Shown here: positions 26,612 through 36,170 of the stretch, in pieces
Layout: each line of letters begins with the position of its first letter
How positions within the stretch are numbered: the stretch's first letter is position 1
Assembly: GCF_038024855.1 (NCBI RefSeq)
Contig: NZ_CP139089.1
Span: forward strand, 124,001 to 188,000
Length of the DNA stretch: 64,000 bases
Source: Methylocella tundrae
Lineage (GTDB): Bacteria > Pseudomonadota > Alphaproteobacteria > Rhizobiales > Beijerinckiaceae
Direction: 5' to 3'
Translations under genes and position numbers: made by a program
The notes under the pieces: generated by a model
Database searches by the model: none
What the model saw: the letters and a program-made list of their open reading frames with translations, nothing else
Told to the model about the DNA's origin: nothing

Positions 26612-28336
26612 CTAGAAAGGATAATAGCGGATGCTGCCCATCACTATGTTTTCCTGGGCTTTCGCGGTTCCGCCGATGCCCGGGAAAGAATATTTCTGGG
26701 TGAACGAATATTGCATGCCGACCCGCAATTGGCCGAAGTCGCCTTGATAGATCTTGTCCCAGAAGCCGCCGGTAATCTGCCTGACGAGAGCGACGTTGCC
26801 GACGCACACCGTGGAGCCGGCGATCGTGCATCCGGCATTCGTGTAGAGGGGATTGCCATAGCCGTAGGCGAGCTTCCCGCCGCCTGCCGTCGTGACCGTA
26901 TTGTAGCTGGCGTTCGTGATTTCCTCGCCGGCGTATGTATAGAGATCCAGCTCTGGCATCGCGTGCCAGATCAGACCGCCAAAGAGCATGGTTTCCTGGA
27001 GGGGCGTGATGTATCCGCTGGAATTGAAAGTCACGTCGGGCAGTTGCGACGTGCCATAGCGTCCGATGCCGCGGCCGGTCAAACCGGAAAACTGGAACTC
27101 GAGTTGTTTTGGAATAATCGGCACTAGGAGGGAGCCGCCAAATGCGCCCGACGCGACGTCCTGATTATGGTTGTTAACCTGGCTGTAGAAGTCGCGGAAT
27201 ATGCCGATCGCCTCGAAATGGATATGCCGGTCGGCGATCGTCGGATCCCAGGCGACTTTGCCGATGACGTCCGGGAAGTGGTTGAGAGAGACCGCGTTGA
27301 GCGAATTGAACAGCGATCCGCCGGGCGGCAGCTGGTTAAATACCAGCGTGGACGGCAACGCCGCAGCCGCCGTGGCCGTCGGCAGGCCGCCGACATAGGG
27401 ACCGGCTCCCGGGAAGGGGCCGCCGGAGAATGTCGTCTGCGGGCTTTCGACCGCAAGGCCGGCCCAGAGGGTCTTGTCCCAATCCTTGATGACGCGGAGC
27501 CCTGGCTGGCGCGTCCAGACGAAGCCGGGCACCAGCTGATGCTCGATGGTCAGAGGCAGCGCCTCGGAGCGTGCAAGAAGACCATTGGAGTAGGGGGTCG
27601 CAAAAGACCAAGCCTGACCGGCGAAGAAATGCGCTCCGAAATCATCCTGATCCAGCGTCATATACAATTGACGCATGCGCGGATTGAATGAATTACTTTC
27701 GTTGGAGTTGGCGGTTTGCGCCGCGGAAAGAAAGTCGACTTCGAGGAAGCCCGCGATATGCGTCGTCGGATTGATGTCGGCTTTGGTCAGAAGGTTGAGC
27801 CGGCTCTGGCGCGACGTGAAGCGGAATTCGTTTGCGTTGCCCGTGCGGACGTTGCTGTAAGGAATGTTGTTAAACGGAGTGGCGATGTCGGCGCCGACGA
27901 AGCGGTCCCGGAAAAGACCTTCGAGCGCAAGGAAGCCGCCGGGCGTGATGCTTACGCCATTGATGTAGAGGCTCGGCGCGCCGGGCACCGGCAGGCCTCG
28001 TATCGCCGCCTCCCGCGCCGCGAAGCCCGTGGGCGCGACGCCCCCTAAAGATCCAACGCCGATGCCGCTATAGGACGGCGTCCCGGGTGAGGCGGCCGCG
28101 GCCGCTGCGGCTGGCGCAGCCTTCGATGACACGGCGCGGATCTGAACCTGAGTTTCCTTCTGGCTGCGGGCCTGTTCATTGACCTTAGCCTCCAGCCTCT
28201 TCAGCTGGGCCTTGAGCGCGCGAATTTCGTCGGCGGTATCGTCCGCCCGGGCGGAAGCTGGCAGCGCCAAAAGCATTCCTAAGGCTATTGTTGTAATAGT
28301 CTGGCGTTTTTCGCGCTTGTTCACCCGTATCTGCAT
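26612..28336 (-). CDS. outer-membrane porin-like beta-barrel protein
   Basis: A 574-aa protein with the architecture of large coiled-coil porins. It has a signal peptide (TITTIALGMLLALPASARA), a heptad-like segment (TADEIRALKAQLKRLEAKVNEQA, about 34-57) that likely forms a coiled coil, an Ala-rich linker, and a beta-barrel from about 115 to the end with alternating aromatic strands and the C-terminal Phe (SIRYYPF) recognised by the BAM machinery. I recall DcaP-like porins with the same plan; the substrate is not inferable. The ATG at 28336 follows GGGAGGG about 10 bases upstream. The leader is long and AT-rich. Confidence 0.72.
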   Translation of the reverse strand: MQIRVNKREKRQTITTIALGMLLALPASARADDTADEIRALKAQLKRLEAKVNEQARSQKETQVQIRAVSSKAAPAAAAAAASPGTPSYSGIGVGSLGGVAPTGFAAREAAIRGLPVPGAPSLYINGVSITPGGFLALEGLFRDRFVGADIATPFNNIPYSNVRTGNANEFRFTSRQSRLNLLTKADINPTTHIAGFLEVDFLSAAQTANSNESNSFNPRMRQLYMTLDQDDFGAHFFAGQAWSFATPYSNGLLARSEALPLTIEHQLVPGFVWTRQPGLRVIKDWDKTLWAGLAVESPQTTFSGGPFPGAGPYVGGLPTATAAAALPSTLVFNQLPPGGSLFNSLNAVSLNHFPDVIGKVAWDPTIADRHIHFEAIGIFRDFYSQVNNHNQDVASGAFGGSLLVPIIPKQLEFQFSGLTGRGIGRYGTSQLPDVTFNSSGYITPLQETMLFGGLIWHAMPELDLYTYAGEEITNASYNTVTTAGGGKLAYGYGNPLYTNAGCTIAGSTVCVGNVALVRQITGGFWDKIYQGDFGQLRVGMQYSFTQKYSFPGIGGTAKAQENIVMGSIRYYPF

Positions 28337-29042
28337 TATATGTGCCCTCCCTGCAGTTCGATGCGATCATTTATCGCCGGTTTGTTATTCTTATTATTTT
28401 TAATTCTTATAGAGCCTCGTCCGACGAGAAAAATACTTTCCGTCGGTTTTACGCATATTTTTGTATAGTCTTTTCCGGCCCATGCTTAATGCATATCTAG
28501 TGCCAGTATGCGTAGCAAATTGAAAGCCACTAGATCGGGCATGCGGCGCAACTGTTCCGGCCGGAACGATTCGACCCGTTCCGAGGAGACTGCCGGGCAG
28601 AGTTGAGAGCCTGGTGAGATGCTTAATGCTGACGCGCCGCGCGCTTCTACTCAGCACGCCTCGCGGATATCGTTCGCGCGGCGCCGATACATTGAGCAGG
28701 ACCATTAAAGCGGCCATGCTTCACCCCCCTTTTTTGTATTCTTCCCTGCCGTGTCCTGTTGATCGGACTGAGGCATCATCTGATTGTCACTATGGCTTTT
28801 CAAAGTTCCTGGTAGAGGGGCGGCGCCAATTACTGCTATCGCCAAAACCAATAGCTGCGCCGATGGGCGCCCGGCGGAGTTGATGAGGCCCATAAGAACC
28901 GAGCCCGCTGGCGGCTCTTCGCCGGTTTTGGAGGATCTTTGGGGCGACGAGTGCGTTTGGCGGCTGCTTCGCCTATATAAGCTGCATGGACATCGGCTTC
29001 GCCCCATCGCCGGGCGGCCTCAGTCAGGATGAATAGACGGCC
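28337..29042. other. 706-base non-coding region, AT-rich near the porin
   Basis: This gap separates the porin (minus) from the Atm1-type ABC gene (plus). The 130 bases next to the porin (28370-28500) are strikingly AT-rich for this genome and contain a stem-loop at 28421. Small open frames (for example 28705-28893 minus) lack ribosome binding sites and recognisable content. It looks like a regulatory region. Confidence 0.5.
28421..28450. promoter_or_regulatory. stem-loop in the porin leader region
   Basis: CCGACG-A-GAAA pairs with TTTC-CGTCGG (one bulged A, 5-base loop). On the plus strand it is followed by TTTT, like a terminator; on the minus strand it lies about 85 bases before the porin start and would be in its leader RNA. 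Which strand matters is unknown. Confidence 0.4.
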
Positions 29043-31046
29043 TTGACCTTTCAGCAGCAATCTGGCGAATCATCGCTCCCATTGTCCGCGGCGAAAGACG
29101 CGGCGCGGACGCAGGCCAGAATCAAACCGTCCCCGGCGGCGCCAGCGCGGATGAACGCCGGCGCCATGATGCGTCGCCTCTGGCCCTATATCTGGCCGTC
29201 GAGCCGGCCTGATCTCAAATGGCGCATATACGCCGCCATTGTGCTCCTGCTGGCGGCGAAACTCGTCACCATCGCGGCGCCCTATTCATTCAAATGGGCG
29301 ACGGATTCGCTTGTCGACCCCGCGCGGCTGCCGTTTTCCGGCCTTCTCGCGGCGCCTTTGGCGCTCACGCTCCTTTATGGCGTCCTGCGCATCACAATGG
29401 CGCTGTTCACGCAGGTGCGCGACGCGGTTTTCGCCGATGTCGCAATGCATGCCGTCCGGCGCCTCGCAAGCGACGTGTTCGAGCATCTTCACCTTTTGTC
29501 CCTGCGCTTTCATCTCGAGCGCAAGACCGGGGGCCTTACGCGCATTCTCGAGCGCGGCCGAAATTCAATCGAGACGATCGTGCGCACCTCGATGCTGACG
29601 GCGATTCCGACACTCGTCGAATTTTGCCTGATCCTCACCGTTCTGCTCGTCCAGTTCGACTGGCGCTATGTCGGCGTGGTGACTCTCATGATCGGCGTCT
29701 ATGTCGCCTTCACTTTCACGGCGACCAACTGGCGGATCGGCATCCGCCGGGCCATGAACGAGAGCGACACGGACGCCAACACCAAGGCCATCGACAGTCT
29801 GCTGAACTTCGAGACGGTCAAATATTTCAATGCGGAGGAGCGCGAAAAACAGCGCTATGACGTGTCCATTGCGCGCTATGAGCGCATGAGCGTCAAGACC
29901 TATACCTCGCTCGCTTTCCTCAACGCAGGACAGGCGGTGATTTTCACCTTCGGGCTCACCGCCATCATGATCATGAGCCTGGCGGGCGTCCGCAGCGGCT
30001 CTCATACGATAGGCGATTTCATCCTCGTCAATGCGATGATGATTCAGCTGTTTCAGCCCTTGAGCTATCTCGGCATGGTGTACCGCGAATTGCGCCAGTC
30101 GACGATCGACATTGAAATGATGTTCGACATCATGTCGCAAAATCCCGAGGTGAAGGATCGTCCCGGCGCAAAACAGCTCGCGGTTGGCAAGGGCGAGATC
30201 CGTTTTGAGAATGTGTTCTTTCACTATGATCCGCGCCGGCCGATCCTCAAAGGCCTCAGTTTCGACATTCCCGCGGGCAAGACTGTCGCCATCGTCGGCG
30301 CTTCGGGCGCTGGCAAATCGACTATCGCGCGCCTGCTCTTTCGCTTCTACGAGCCGGCCAAGGGGCGCATCCTCATCGACGGGCAGGACATCGGCGCCGT
30401 CACGCAGACCTCCTTGCGCGGGGCCATCGGCATCGTCCCGCAGGATACAGTGCTGTTCAACGACAGCATCGCCTATAATATTCGCTATGGCCGCGACGGC
30501 GCCAGCGACTCCGAAGTGCGGGAGGCGGCGCGACTCGCGCAGATCGACCGCTTTATCGAGGGCGCGCCCGGCGCCTATGACGCGCAGGTCGGCGAGCGCG
30601 GGCTGAAACTTTCGGGCGGCGAAAAGCAGCGCGTCGCCATCGCCCGCACGATCCTGAAAGGCCCGCCCATTCTGGTTCTCGACGAGGCGACCTCGGCGCT
30701 GGATTCCTTTACCGAGCGCGAGATTCAGGACGCGCTCGACCGTGTTGCGCGCGGACGCACGACGCTCGTCATCGCGCACCGGCTGGCGACCGTCGTCAAC
30801 GCGGACGAGATCATCGTGCTCGACAAGGGCGCCATCATCGAGCGCGGCTCGCATGGGGAATTGCTGGAGCGCGGCGGCGTCTATGCCGCCATGTGGAGCC
30901 GCCAGTATGAAATCCGCCAGGCCGAAGAAATCCTTCGCCGGGCGGCGCTGGCGGAGGGCGACAGGGTCAGCATCAGCATCGAGCCCGGCGATGGGGAAGG
31001 GAGCGACGAACCAAGGACTGCGGAAAAGGATTCCGCCGCCGCTTGA
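29043..31046 (+). CDS. Atm1-type heavy-metal/glutathione ABC exporter
   Basis: A 667-aa half-transporter with fused membrane and ATPase domains; Atm1-type exporters move glutathione-linked metals or persulfides out of the cytoplasm. The membrane domain shows six hydrophobic segments (from about 60 to 350) with Atm1-like text such as DAVFADVAMHAVRRLASDVFEHLHLLSLRFHLERKTGG. The ATPase domain has Walker A GASGAGKS, Q-loop VPQDTVLFNDSI, signature LSGGEKQR, Walker B ILVLDEATSALD and the switch His in IAHRL. The start is uncertain: TTG 29043 has AGGA about 14 bases upstream; ATG 29151 would remove a 36-residue non-conserved leader. Confidence 0.88.
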   Translation: MTFQQQSGESSLPLSAAKDAARTQARIKPSPAAPARMNAGAMMRRLWPYIWPSSRPDLKWRIYAAIVLLLAAKLVTIAAPYSFKWATDSLVDPARLPFSGLLAAPLALTLLYGVLRITMALFTQVRDAVFADVAMHAVRRLASDVFEHLHLLSLRFHLERKTGGLTRILERGRNSIETIVRTSMLTAIPTLVEFCLILTVLLVQFDWRYVGVVTLMIGVYVAFTFTATNWRIGIRRAMNESDTDANTKAIDSLLNFETVKYFNAEEREKQRYDVSIARYERMSVKTYTSLAFLNAGQAVIFTFGLTAIMIMSLAGVRSGSHTIGDFILVNAMMIQLFQPLSYLGMVYRELRQSTIDIEMMFDIMSQNPEVKDRPGAKQLAVGKGEIRFENVFFHYDPRRPILKGLSFDIPAGKTVAIVGASGAGKSTIARLLFRFYEPAKGRILIDGQDIGAVTQTSLRGAIGIVPQDTVLFNDSIAYNIRYGRDGASDSEVREAARLAQIDRFIEGAPGAYDAQVGERGLKLSGGEKQRVAIARTILKGPPILVLDEATSALDSFTEREIQDALDRVARGRTTLVIAHRLATVVNADEIIVLDKGAIIERGSHGELLERGGVYAAMWSRQYEIRQAEEILRRAALAEGDRVSISIEPGDGEGSDEPRTAEKDSAAA

Positions 31047-31105
31047 CCAAGCTCACCGATGCGGCCAATCCCTGGGTGTGACGCCAATTGCGAGAACAAA
31101 AACCA

Positions 31106-31804
31106 ATGTCGATTATCGATTCCATTCGCAGGCAAGTGACGCCGATCCACCCTGAAGGATATATTTTTATCGCCTCCTTCGGCGTCGCCGCCTTGATCCT
31201 TGGCTCGTTCTTCAGCCCTCTCGGCTGGATCGGCGCCATCGCGACGGTCTGGTGCGTCTATTTCTTTCGCGATCCCGTGCGCCACACGCCGGTCGACGAC
31301 ACGCTGGTGGTCTCGCCGGCCGACGGCGTGATTTCATCGATCGGCTATTTCATTCCGCCGCCCGAACTCGGCCTTGGAGTCGAGCCTTTGCAGCGCATTT
31401 CCGTTTTCATGTCGGTGTTCGATTGCCACGTCAATCGAGCGCCCGTAGCCGGGCGGATCGTGAAGATCGCCTATAAGCCGGGGCTTTTTCTGAACGCCGA
31501 CCTTGATAAGGCGAGCGAGGATAATGAGCGCAACGGCATTGTCATCGAAACCGCCGGCGGCCGCTTCGGCGTCGTGCAGATCGCCGGCCTGATCGCGCGC
31601 CGCATCGTCTGCTTTGTGCGGCAGGGCGAATCGCTTGGCGCAGGCGACCGGCTCGGCCTCATCCGGTTCGGCTCTCGCGTCGACGTTTATCTGCCCGGCG
31701 TCGCGCGCAGCCTGGTGACGATCGGCTCAAAGGCGGTCGCAGGAGAAACCGTGCTGGCGGAGCTACGCTCGAGCGCGGGCAAACGCGTATTCAAGGCAAG
31801 CTAG
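31106..31804 (+). CDS. psd: phosphatidylserine decarboxylase proenzyme, short form
   Basis: Psd makes phosphatidylethanolamine from phosphatidylserine at the inner membrane. The 232-aa protein has two N-terminal hydrophobic segments (about 20-55), [32 protein letters not shown] and the self-cleavage site [11 protein letters not shown], where cleavage between Gly189 and Ser190 creates the pyruvoyl group. The length matches the short (archaeal/alphaproteobacterial) type. ATG 31106 gives [18 protein letters not shown]. In many relatives pssA follows directly; here the next gene is sppA after 186 bases. Confidence 0.93.
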   Translation: MSIIDSIRRQVTPIHPEGYIFIASFGVAALILGSFFSPLGWIGAIATVWCVYFFRDPVRHTPVDDTLVVSPADGVISSIGYFIPPPELGLGVEPLQRISVFMSVFDCHVNRAPVAGRIVKIAYKPGLFLNADLDKASEDNERNGIVIETAGGRFGVVQIAGLIARRIVCFVRQGESLGAGDRLGLIRFGSRVDVYLPGVARSLVTIGSKAVAGETVLAELRSSAGKRVFKAS

Positions 31805-31990
31805 AGGCGGCGCGCGAGCAGACGCGAGGGCGGTCCGCCTTTATTTCAGTTGCGTTGCGAGGCCTCTGCCGTTACAAAGAAACCCTGTTTTTTCATGGCA
31901 CTAGAGCCTCGCCCGCGCCTGCGGACATGAAAGACGGTTATGGGGGTTGGCGGATTTCAACCCATATCAACGTAAACCTTCGGATGGCCT

Positions 31991-32965
31991 ATGCCTGCGC
32001 CCCTGTTTGCAGACTATCTCGTCGAGCGCCGGCTTCTGCGGCGCCGTCTGTCGTTCTGGCGCGTCTTCGCTTTCACTGTGGCCGCGCTCGTCGTCATTAT
32101 CCTCGGGCTGCGGGTTTTCGGTTCTGACGGCGCGTTCAATTTCTCGCCGCGGATCGCGCGGCTTTCCATCTCCGGGATCATCACAGGCGACCGCGACACG
32201 CTGAAGCTCATCTCGAGGATCGAGGATTCGGACGCGGCCGCGGTGTTGGTCTCGATCAATAGCCCGGGCGGAACGACGACGGGCGCCGAACGGCTTTTTG
32301 AGGCAATCCGTCGTCTGTCAGCTAAAAAGCCGACCGTCGCCGTCGTCGGCACGATGGCCGCCTCGGGCGGCTACATCGCGGCACTTGGCGCTGATCAGAT
32401 CGTCGCGCAGGGCAATTCGCTCGTCGGGTCGATCGGCGTTTTGGTCGAATATCCGAATTTCACCAAGCTGCTCGACACGATTGGCGTCAAGGTGGAGGAC
32501 GTCAAATCGTCCCCTCTCAAGGCTTCGCCAAACGGCTTTGAGCCGACGACGCCTGAAGCGCGGGCCGCGCTCGCCTCAATCGTTGACGACAGTTTTGCGT
32601 GGTTCAAGGCGCTTGTGAAGGATCGCCGCGGAATGACCGACGCTCAGCTCGCAGCCGTCGACGACGGCCGCGTCTTTACCGGCCGTCAGGGTCGCGACCT
32701 CCATCTCGTTGATCGCATCGGCGGAGAACGCGAAGCAATCGCTTGGCTGGAACAGGAAAAATCCGTGCCGAAGGGCCTCAAGGTGCGCGACTGGAAGCCG
32801 ACCCAATCGCTGGAGCGTCTCGGGATATTCAGCTTCGCCGCGCGCGGCGCCGCGCTCTTCCATCTTGACTGGCTGAGCCAGCTCTTCGCTCAAGGCGATG
32901 AGTTCACGCGCTCGCGCATGCTTGACGGTCTCGTTTCGATTTGGCAGGTTGACGGCGCGAACTGA
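31991..32965 (+). CDS. sppA: signal peptide peptidase SppA (S49 family)
   Basis: SppA digests cleaved signal peptides in the inner membrane. The 324-aa product is the short form (one S49 domain). It has one N-terminal membrane helix (VFAFTVAALVVIILGLRVF), VSINSPGGT, the catalytic serine in GTMAASGGYIAALGAD, and the catalytic lysine in SSPLKASPNG. The gene begins the conserved Hyphomicrobiales order sppA-ihfB-lapA-trpF-trpB; ihfB starts 156 bases later. Confidence 0.93.
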   Translation: MPAPLFADYLVERRLLRRRLSFWRVFAFTVAALVVIILGLRVFGSDGAFNFSPRIARLSISGIITGDRDTLKLISRIEDSDAAAVLVSINSPGGTTTGAERLFEAIRRLSAKKPTVAVVGTMAASGGYIAALGADQIVAQGNSLVGSIGVLVEYPNFTKLLDTIGVKVEDVKSSPLKASPNGFEPTTPEARAALASIVDDSFAWFKALVKDRRGMTDAQLAAVDDGRVFTGRQGRDLHLVDRIGGEREAIAWLEQEKSVPKGLKVRDWKPTQSLERLGIFSFAARGAALFHLDWLSQLFAQGDEFTRSRMLDGLVSIWQVDGAN

Positions 32966-33121
32966 CGCTTGCGCCAGACATGGGAGCATGGTCGCTTCCT
33001 TCGGCGTCAAGATCGCGCTTCCGCTCCTAAGATGCAAGATCGTTGCGAAAATGGCGTAGATTTTTGCTGATCCTGTTTTCTGATTTGCTACACTTCTAAG
33101 TGCTTTTTTTGGGCGGGGCGA

Positions 33122-33412
33122 ATGATCAAATCCGAGCTCGTGCAGCGTATTGCCGACCGCAATCCGCATCTTTATTTGCGTGATGTGGAAAAGATCGTGA
33201 ATGCGATTCTCGATGAAATCACCGGCGCTCTCGCCCGCGGGGATCGCGTAGAACTGCGCGGTTTCGGGGCGTTTTCGGTCAAGCATCGGGACGCGCGCGT
33301 CGGCCGCAATCCGCGTACAGGCGCTCATGTCTCGGTTGATGAAAAGGTCGTTCCTTTTTTCAAGACCGGCAAGGAAATGCGTGAGCGATTGAATGATGGC
33401 TATGACGGTTGA
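33122..33412 (+). CDS. ihfB: integration host factor subunit beta
   Basis: A 96-aa DNA-bending protein of the HU/IHF family, which works as a heterodimer with IhfA. It shows [31 protein letters not shown] and [14 protein letters not shown] (the beta-arm that inserts in the minor groove), and ends with KEMRERLN. Typical length, ATG start and location after sppA all match IhfB and not HU. Confidence 0.93.
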   Translation: MIKSELVQRIADRNPHLYLRDVEKIVNAILDEITGALARGDRVELRGFGAFSVKHRDARVGRNPRTGAHVSVDEKVVPFFKTGKEMRERLNDGYDG

Positions 33413-33570
33413 GCGCAGCCAAAAAATGTTCAACTTATGCGAGCCGGCGTCAGCCTCCCATGAAACGGCTCGAAGCATCAGCGCCCATGCAAGCGGGCCT
33501 GGGCTTTTGATCCAACTCTAGACTGTTTCCGAAGCGCGCCCTTCGCGCGCGAACCATTCCGGCGGGCGCG

Positions 33571-33897
33571 ATGGCGAAATTCTTGAAATGGCTGTTTCTG
33601 CTCCCGATCATCGTCATTGGCCTCGCTCTCGCCCTGGCCAACCGGCAGATCGCAACCATCTACTTTGATCCTTTTCCGAATGGCGGCGTTAATGGCCCGC
33701 AAATCAGCGCGCCCTTCTTCCTCATTCTCTTTGTTGCGCTGATGGCCGGCGTCGTCATCGGCGGCGTCGCGACCTGGATCGGACAGGCGCCGCATCGGCG
33801 CGCCGCACGGCGCACGCGCGCTGAACTGAGGCGCCTCTCGGCCGAACGGACCCGCCACAATCTGCATCCGGCGATCGAGAATCGCCGCGGCGCCTGA
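33571..33897 (+). CDS. LapA-type (DUF1049) inner-membrane protein
   Basis: A 108-aa protein with two membrane helices (LKWLFLLPIIVIGLALALANR and APFFLILFVALMAGVVIGGVATWI), a short periplasmic loop containing the conserved FDPFPN, and a basic cytoplasmic tail (HRRAARRTRAELRRLSAERTR). This is the LapA/DUF1049 pattern, proteins linked to LPS regulation in E. coli; that role in this group is inferred. It sits between ihfB and trpF as in relatives. Confidence 0.88.
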   Translation: MAKFLKWLFLLPIIVIGLALALANRQIATIYFDPFPNGGVNGPQISAPFFLILFVALMAGVVIGGVATWIGQAPHRRAARRTRAELRRLSAERTRHNLHPAIENRRGA

Positions 33898-33989
33898 TCG
33901 CCTCGCCGGTTGCGCTCGGCGGATCGATTGCCTCTTTAAGGGAGCGCCAACCCTCACGTTCCGCCTCGCGAGGGATGGCGAGTTTGTTC

Positions 33990-34679
33990 ATGAGCACATT
34001 GATCAAGATCTGCGGCCTTGCCGCGCCTGAGGCCGTCGATGCGGCGATGAAAGCCGGCGCCGATCTGCTCGGCTTCGTTTTTTTCGACAAAAGCCCGAGG
34101 CATGTGTCGCTTGAACAAGCGGGGCGCCTTGGCGCGCGCGCCGGCTCCGGCGCCGCCAGGGTTTTGCTGACCGTCGATGCAGACGACGCGCTGCTCGCCG
34201 CGGCGATCGCGGCGCTTGATCCGCAATTCCTGCAATTGCACGGCGGAGAAACGCCGGAGCGCGTCGCGGCGATTCGGGCCTGTTTCGGCGTCAAGGTCAT
34301 CAAGGCGATCGGCATTGGCGACAGCGCCGACCTTGCCGAGATCGGCCGCTATGATGATGTTGCCGACATGCTGCTGTTCGATGCGCGGCCAAAGGCGGCG
34401 ACGGACCGCCCCGGCGGCAATGGCGGCGCTTTCGACTGGTCGCTGCTTCGCGGCCTCAAGACGAAAAAACCCTGGCTGCTCGCCGGCGGCCTCAATGCCG
34501 GGAATGTCGCGCAGGCTCTGATCGAGACCGGCGCGCCGGGCGTTGACGTGTCCTCGGGAGTCGAGAGCGCGCCAGGCGTCAAGGACAAGGACAAGATCGC
34601 CGATTTCGTTGCAAGGGCGCGCGCGGCGGAGATTGCCGCGCTGTGGGAGAAACGGCGCGGGACGGTGGCCGCGAGATAG
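33990..34679 (+). CDS. trpF: phosphoribosylanthranilate isomerase
   Basis: TrpF isomerises N-(5-phosphoribosyl)anthranilate in tryptophan synthesis. The 229-aa TIM-barrel protein shows [15 protein letters not shown] (the catalytic KICG), [60 protein letters not shown] and GVDVSSGVE. The start at ATG 33990 (MSTLIKICG) matches relatives; an earlier in-frame ATG at 33975 is the alternative. trpB starts about 100 bases downstream. Confidence 0.93.
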   Translation: MSTLIKICGLAAPEAVDAAMKAGADLLGFVFFDKSPRHVSLEQAGRLGARAGSGAARVLLTVDADDALLAAAIAALDPQFLQLHGGETPERVAAIRACFGVKVIKAIGIGDSADLAEIGRYDDVADMLLFDARPKAATDRPGGNGGAFDWSLLRGLKTKKPWLLAGGLNAGNVAQALIETGAPGVDVSSGVESAPGVKDKDKIADFVARARAAEIAALWEKRRGTVAAR

Positions 34680-34780
34680 GCTTGGTTTGCCGCGCGTATG
34701 CGTTTAAACACCAGTGTTGTCGGCGCCAAAATGAGGCGCGGAGGCGGGAGCGGCCTTCCTCGACACGACAAGGGGCGATC

Positions 34781-36034
34781 ATGACCAAAGAGCCATTCGG
34801 CCAAAGTCTCAATTCCTATCGCGCCGGTCCCGACGAGCGCGGGCATTTCGGCGTATTTGGAGGCCGCTTCGTCGCTGAAACGCTGATGCCGCTGATCCTT
34901 GACCTTGAGCGTCATTATGAGGCCGCCAAGGTCGACCCGTCGTTCAAGGCGGAACTCGACAATCTGCTCACTCATTATGTCGGACGGCCGAGCCCGCTTT
35001 ATTACGCCGAGCGCCTGACTGGGCATCTGCGCCAGAAAGCCGCCGCGGCGGGCGGCGATGGCGGAGCAAAAATCTACTTCAAGCGCGAGGAGCTGAACCA
35101 CACGGGCGCGCATAAGATCAACAATGTGCTGGGGCAGATCCTGCTCGCGCGCCGCATGGGCAAGACGCGCATCATCGCCGAGACGGGCGCCGGGCAGCAT
35201 GGCGTCGCAACGGCCACCGCCTGCGCGCGCTTCGGGCTCGAATGTATCGTCTATATGGGCGCGGTCGACGTCGAGCGGCAAAAGCCCAATGTCTTCCGCA
35301 TGAAGCTGCTCGGCGCCAAAGTCATTCCCGTCGAATCCGGGGCCAGGACGTTGAAGGATGCGATGAACGAGGCCTTGCGCGATTGGGTCACCAATGTCGC
35401 AAATACTTTCTACTGCATCGGCACGGCGGCCGGCCCGCATCCCTATCCGGCGATGGTCCGCGATTTCCAGTGCATCATCGGCGAAGAGGTGAGGCGACAA
35501 CTCCATGAAGCCGAAGGCAGGCTGCCCGATTCGCTCTTCGCCTGCATCGGCGGCGGCTCCAATGCGATCGGGCTTTTCCATCCCTTCCTCGACGATCGCT
35601 CGGTCGAGATCTATGGCGTCGAGGCGGCCGGCTTCGGGCTCGACAACAAACATGCGGCCTCGCTCGCGGGCGGGCGTCCCGGCGTGCTGCATGGCAACCG
35701 CACCTATCTGCTGATGGACGCCGACGGCCAGATCGAGGAAGGCCATTCGATCTCGGCGGGGCTCGACTATCCGGGCATCGGTCCCGAACATTCCTGGCTG
35801 AAGGAAACCGGCCGCGTGACCTATCTCTCCGCGACCGACGACGAGGCGCTCGAGGCGTTCCAACTCTGCGCGCTTCAGGAGGGCATCATTCCGGCGCTGG
35901 AGCCGGCGCATGCGCTCGCCAAAGTGGCGGACATAGCGCCGCAAAAGCCGCGCGACCATCTGATGGTGGTGAATATCTCAGGCCGCGGCGACAAGGACAT
36001 TTTTACCGTCGCGGATCATCTTGGCGGGATGTAA
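34781..36034 (+). CDS. trpB: tryptophan synthase beta chain
   Basis: TrpB joins indole and serine to form tryptophan with pyridoxal phosphate. The 417-aa product shows [36 protein letters not shown] (PLP lysine Lys112), [30 protein letters not shown] (phosphate cup) and SGRGDKD. ATG 34781 follows AAGGGG. The alpha subunit gene trpA, which normally follows trpB in this gene order, is not present in the window; instead a hairpin and an opposite-strand gene follow. An alpha subunit must be encoded elsewhere for the full synthase. Confidence 0.95.
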   Translation: MTKEPFGQSLNSYRAGPDERGHFGVFGGRFVAETLMPLILDLERHYEAAKVDPSFKAELDNLLTHYVGRPSPLYYAERLTGHLRQKAAAAGGDGGAKIYFKREELNHTGAHKINNVLGQILLARRMGKTRIIAETGAGQHGVATATACARFGLECIVYMGAVDVERQKPNVFRMKLLGAKVIPVESGARTLKDAMNEALRDWVTNVANTFYCIGTAAGPHPYPAMVRDFQCIIGEEVRRQLHEAEGRLPDSLFACIGGGSNAIGLFHPFLDDRSVEIYGVEAAGFGLDNKHAASLAGGRPGVLHGNRTYLLMDADGQIEEGHSISAGLDYPGIGPEHSWLKETGRVTYLSATDDEALEAFQLCALQEGIIPALEPAHALAKVADIAPQKPRDHLMVVNISGRGDKDIFTVADHLGGM

Positions 36035-36037
36035 CGG

Positions 36038-36059
36038 GCTCTCATCAAAAAGTGAGAGC
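36038..36059 (+). terminator. stem-loop directly after trpB
   Basis: GCTCTCA and TGAGAGC form a 7-bp perfect stem with an 8-base A-rich loop, starting 3 bases after the trpB stop. It adjoins a palindromic repeat. Confidence 0.5.
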
Positions 36060-36170
36060 ATGATGGCGCCCGAAAACCGGCGAGCGGAGTTGCGGCCCTG
36101 GCCCTTCGCCCGAAGGGAAACAAGAAGGGCCGAGGACGAAGCGAGGTTTCCGCTTTTCGGCGTCATGCTC
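36055..36170. repeat. interrupted palindromic repeat (GAGCATGA...TCATGCTC type)
   Basis: Left arm GAGCATGATGGCGCCCGAAAA and right arm CTTTTCGGCGTCATGCTC are complementary with a 2-base offset and enclose about 75 bases that contain a second hairpin (GGCCCTTC ... GAAGGGCC). The arms match the palindrome at 41320. The right arm ends at the last base of the PQQ-type dehydrogenase stop codon. Confidence 0.7.

Noticed and set aside
28705..28893. 62-residue small protein with a hydrophobic stretch
   Set aside because: No ribosome binding site, no recognisable family, and the reading depends on an isolated ATG in a regulatory gap.
34349..35959. 536-codon open frame on the minus strand
   Set aside because: It is antisense to trpF/trpB, which are unmistakable; its composition is that of a reverse-frame artefact.
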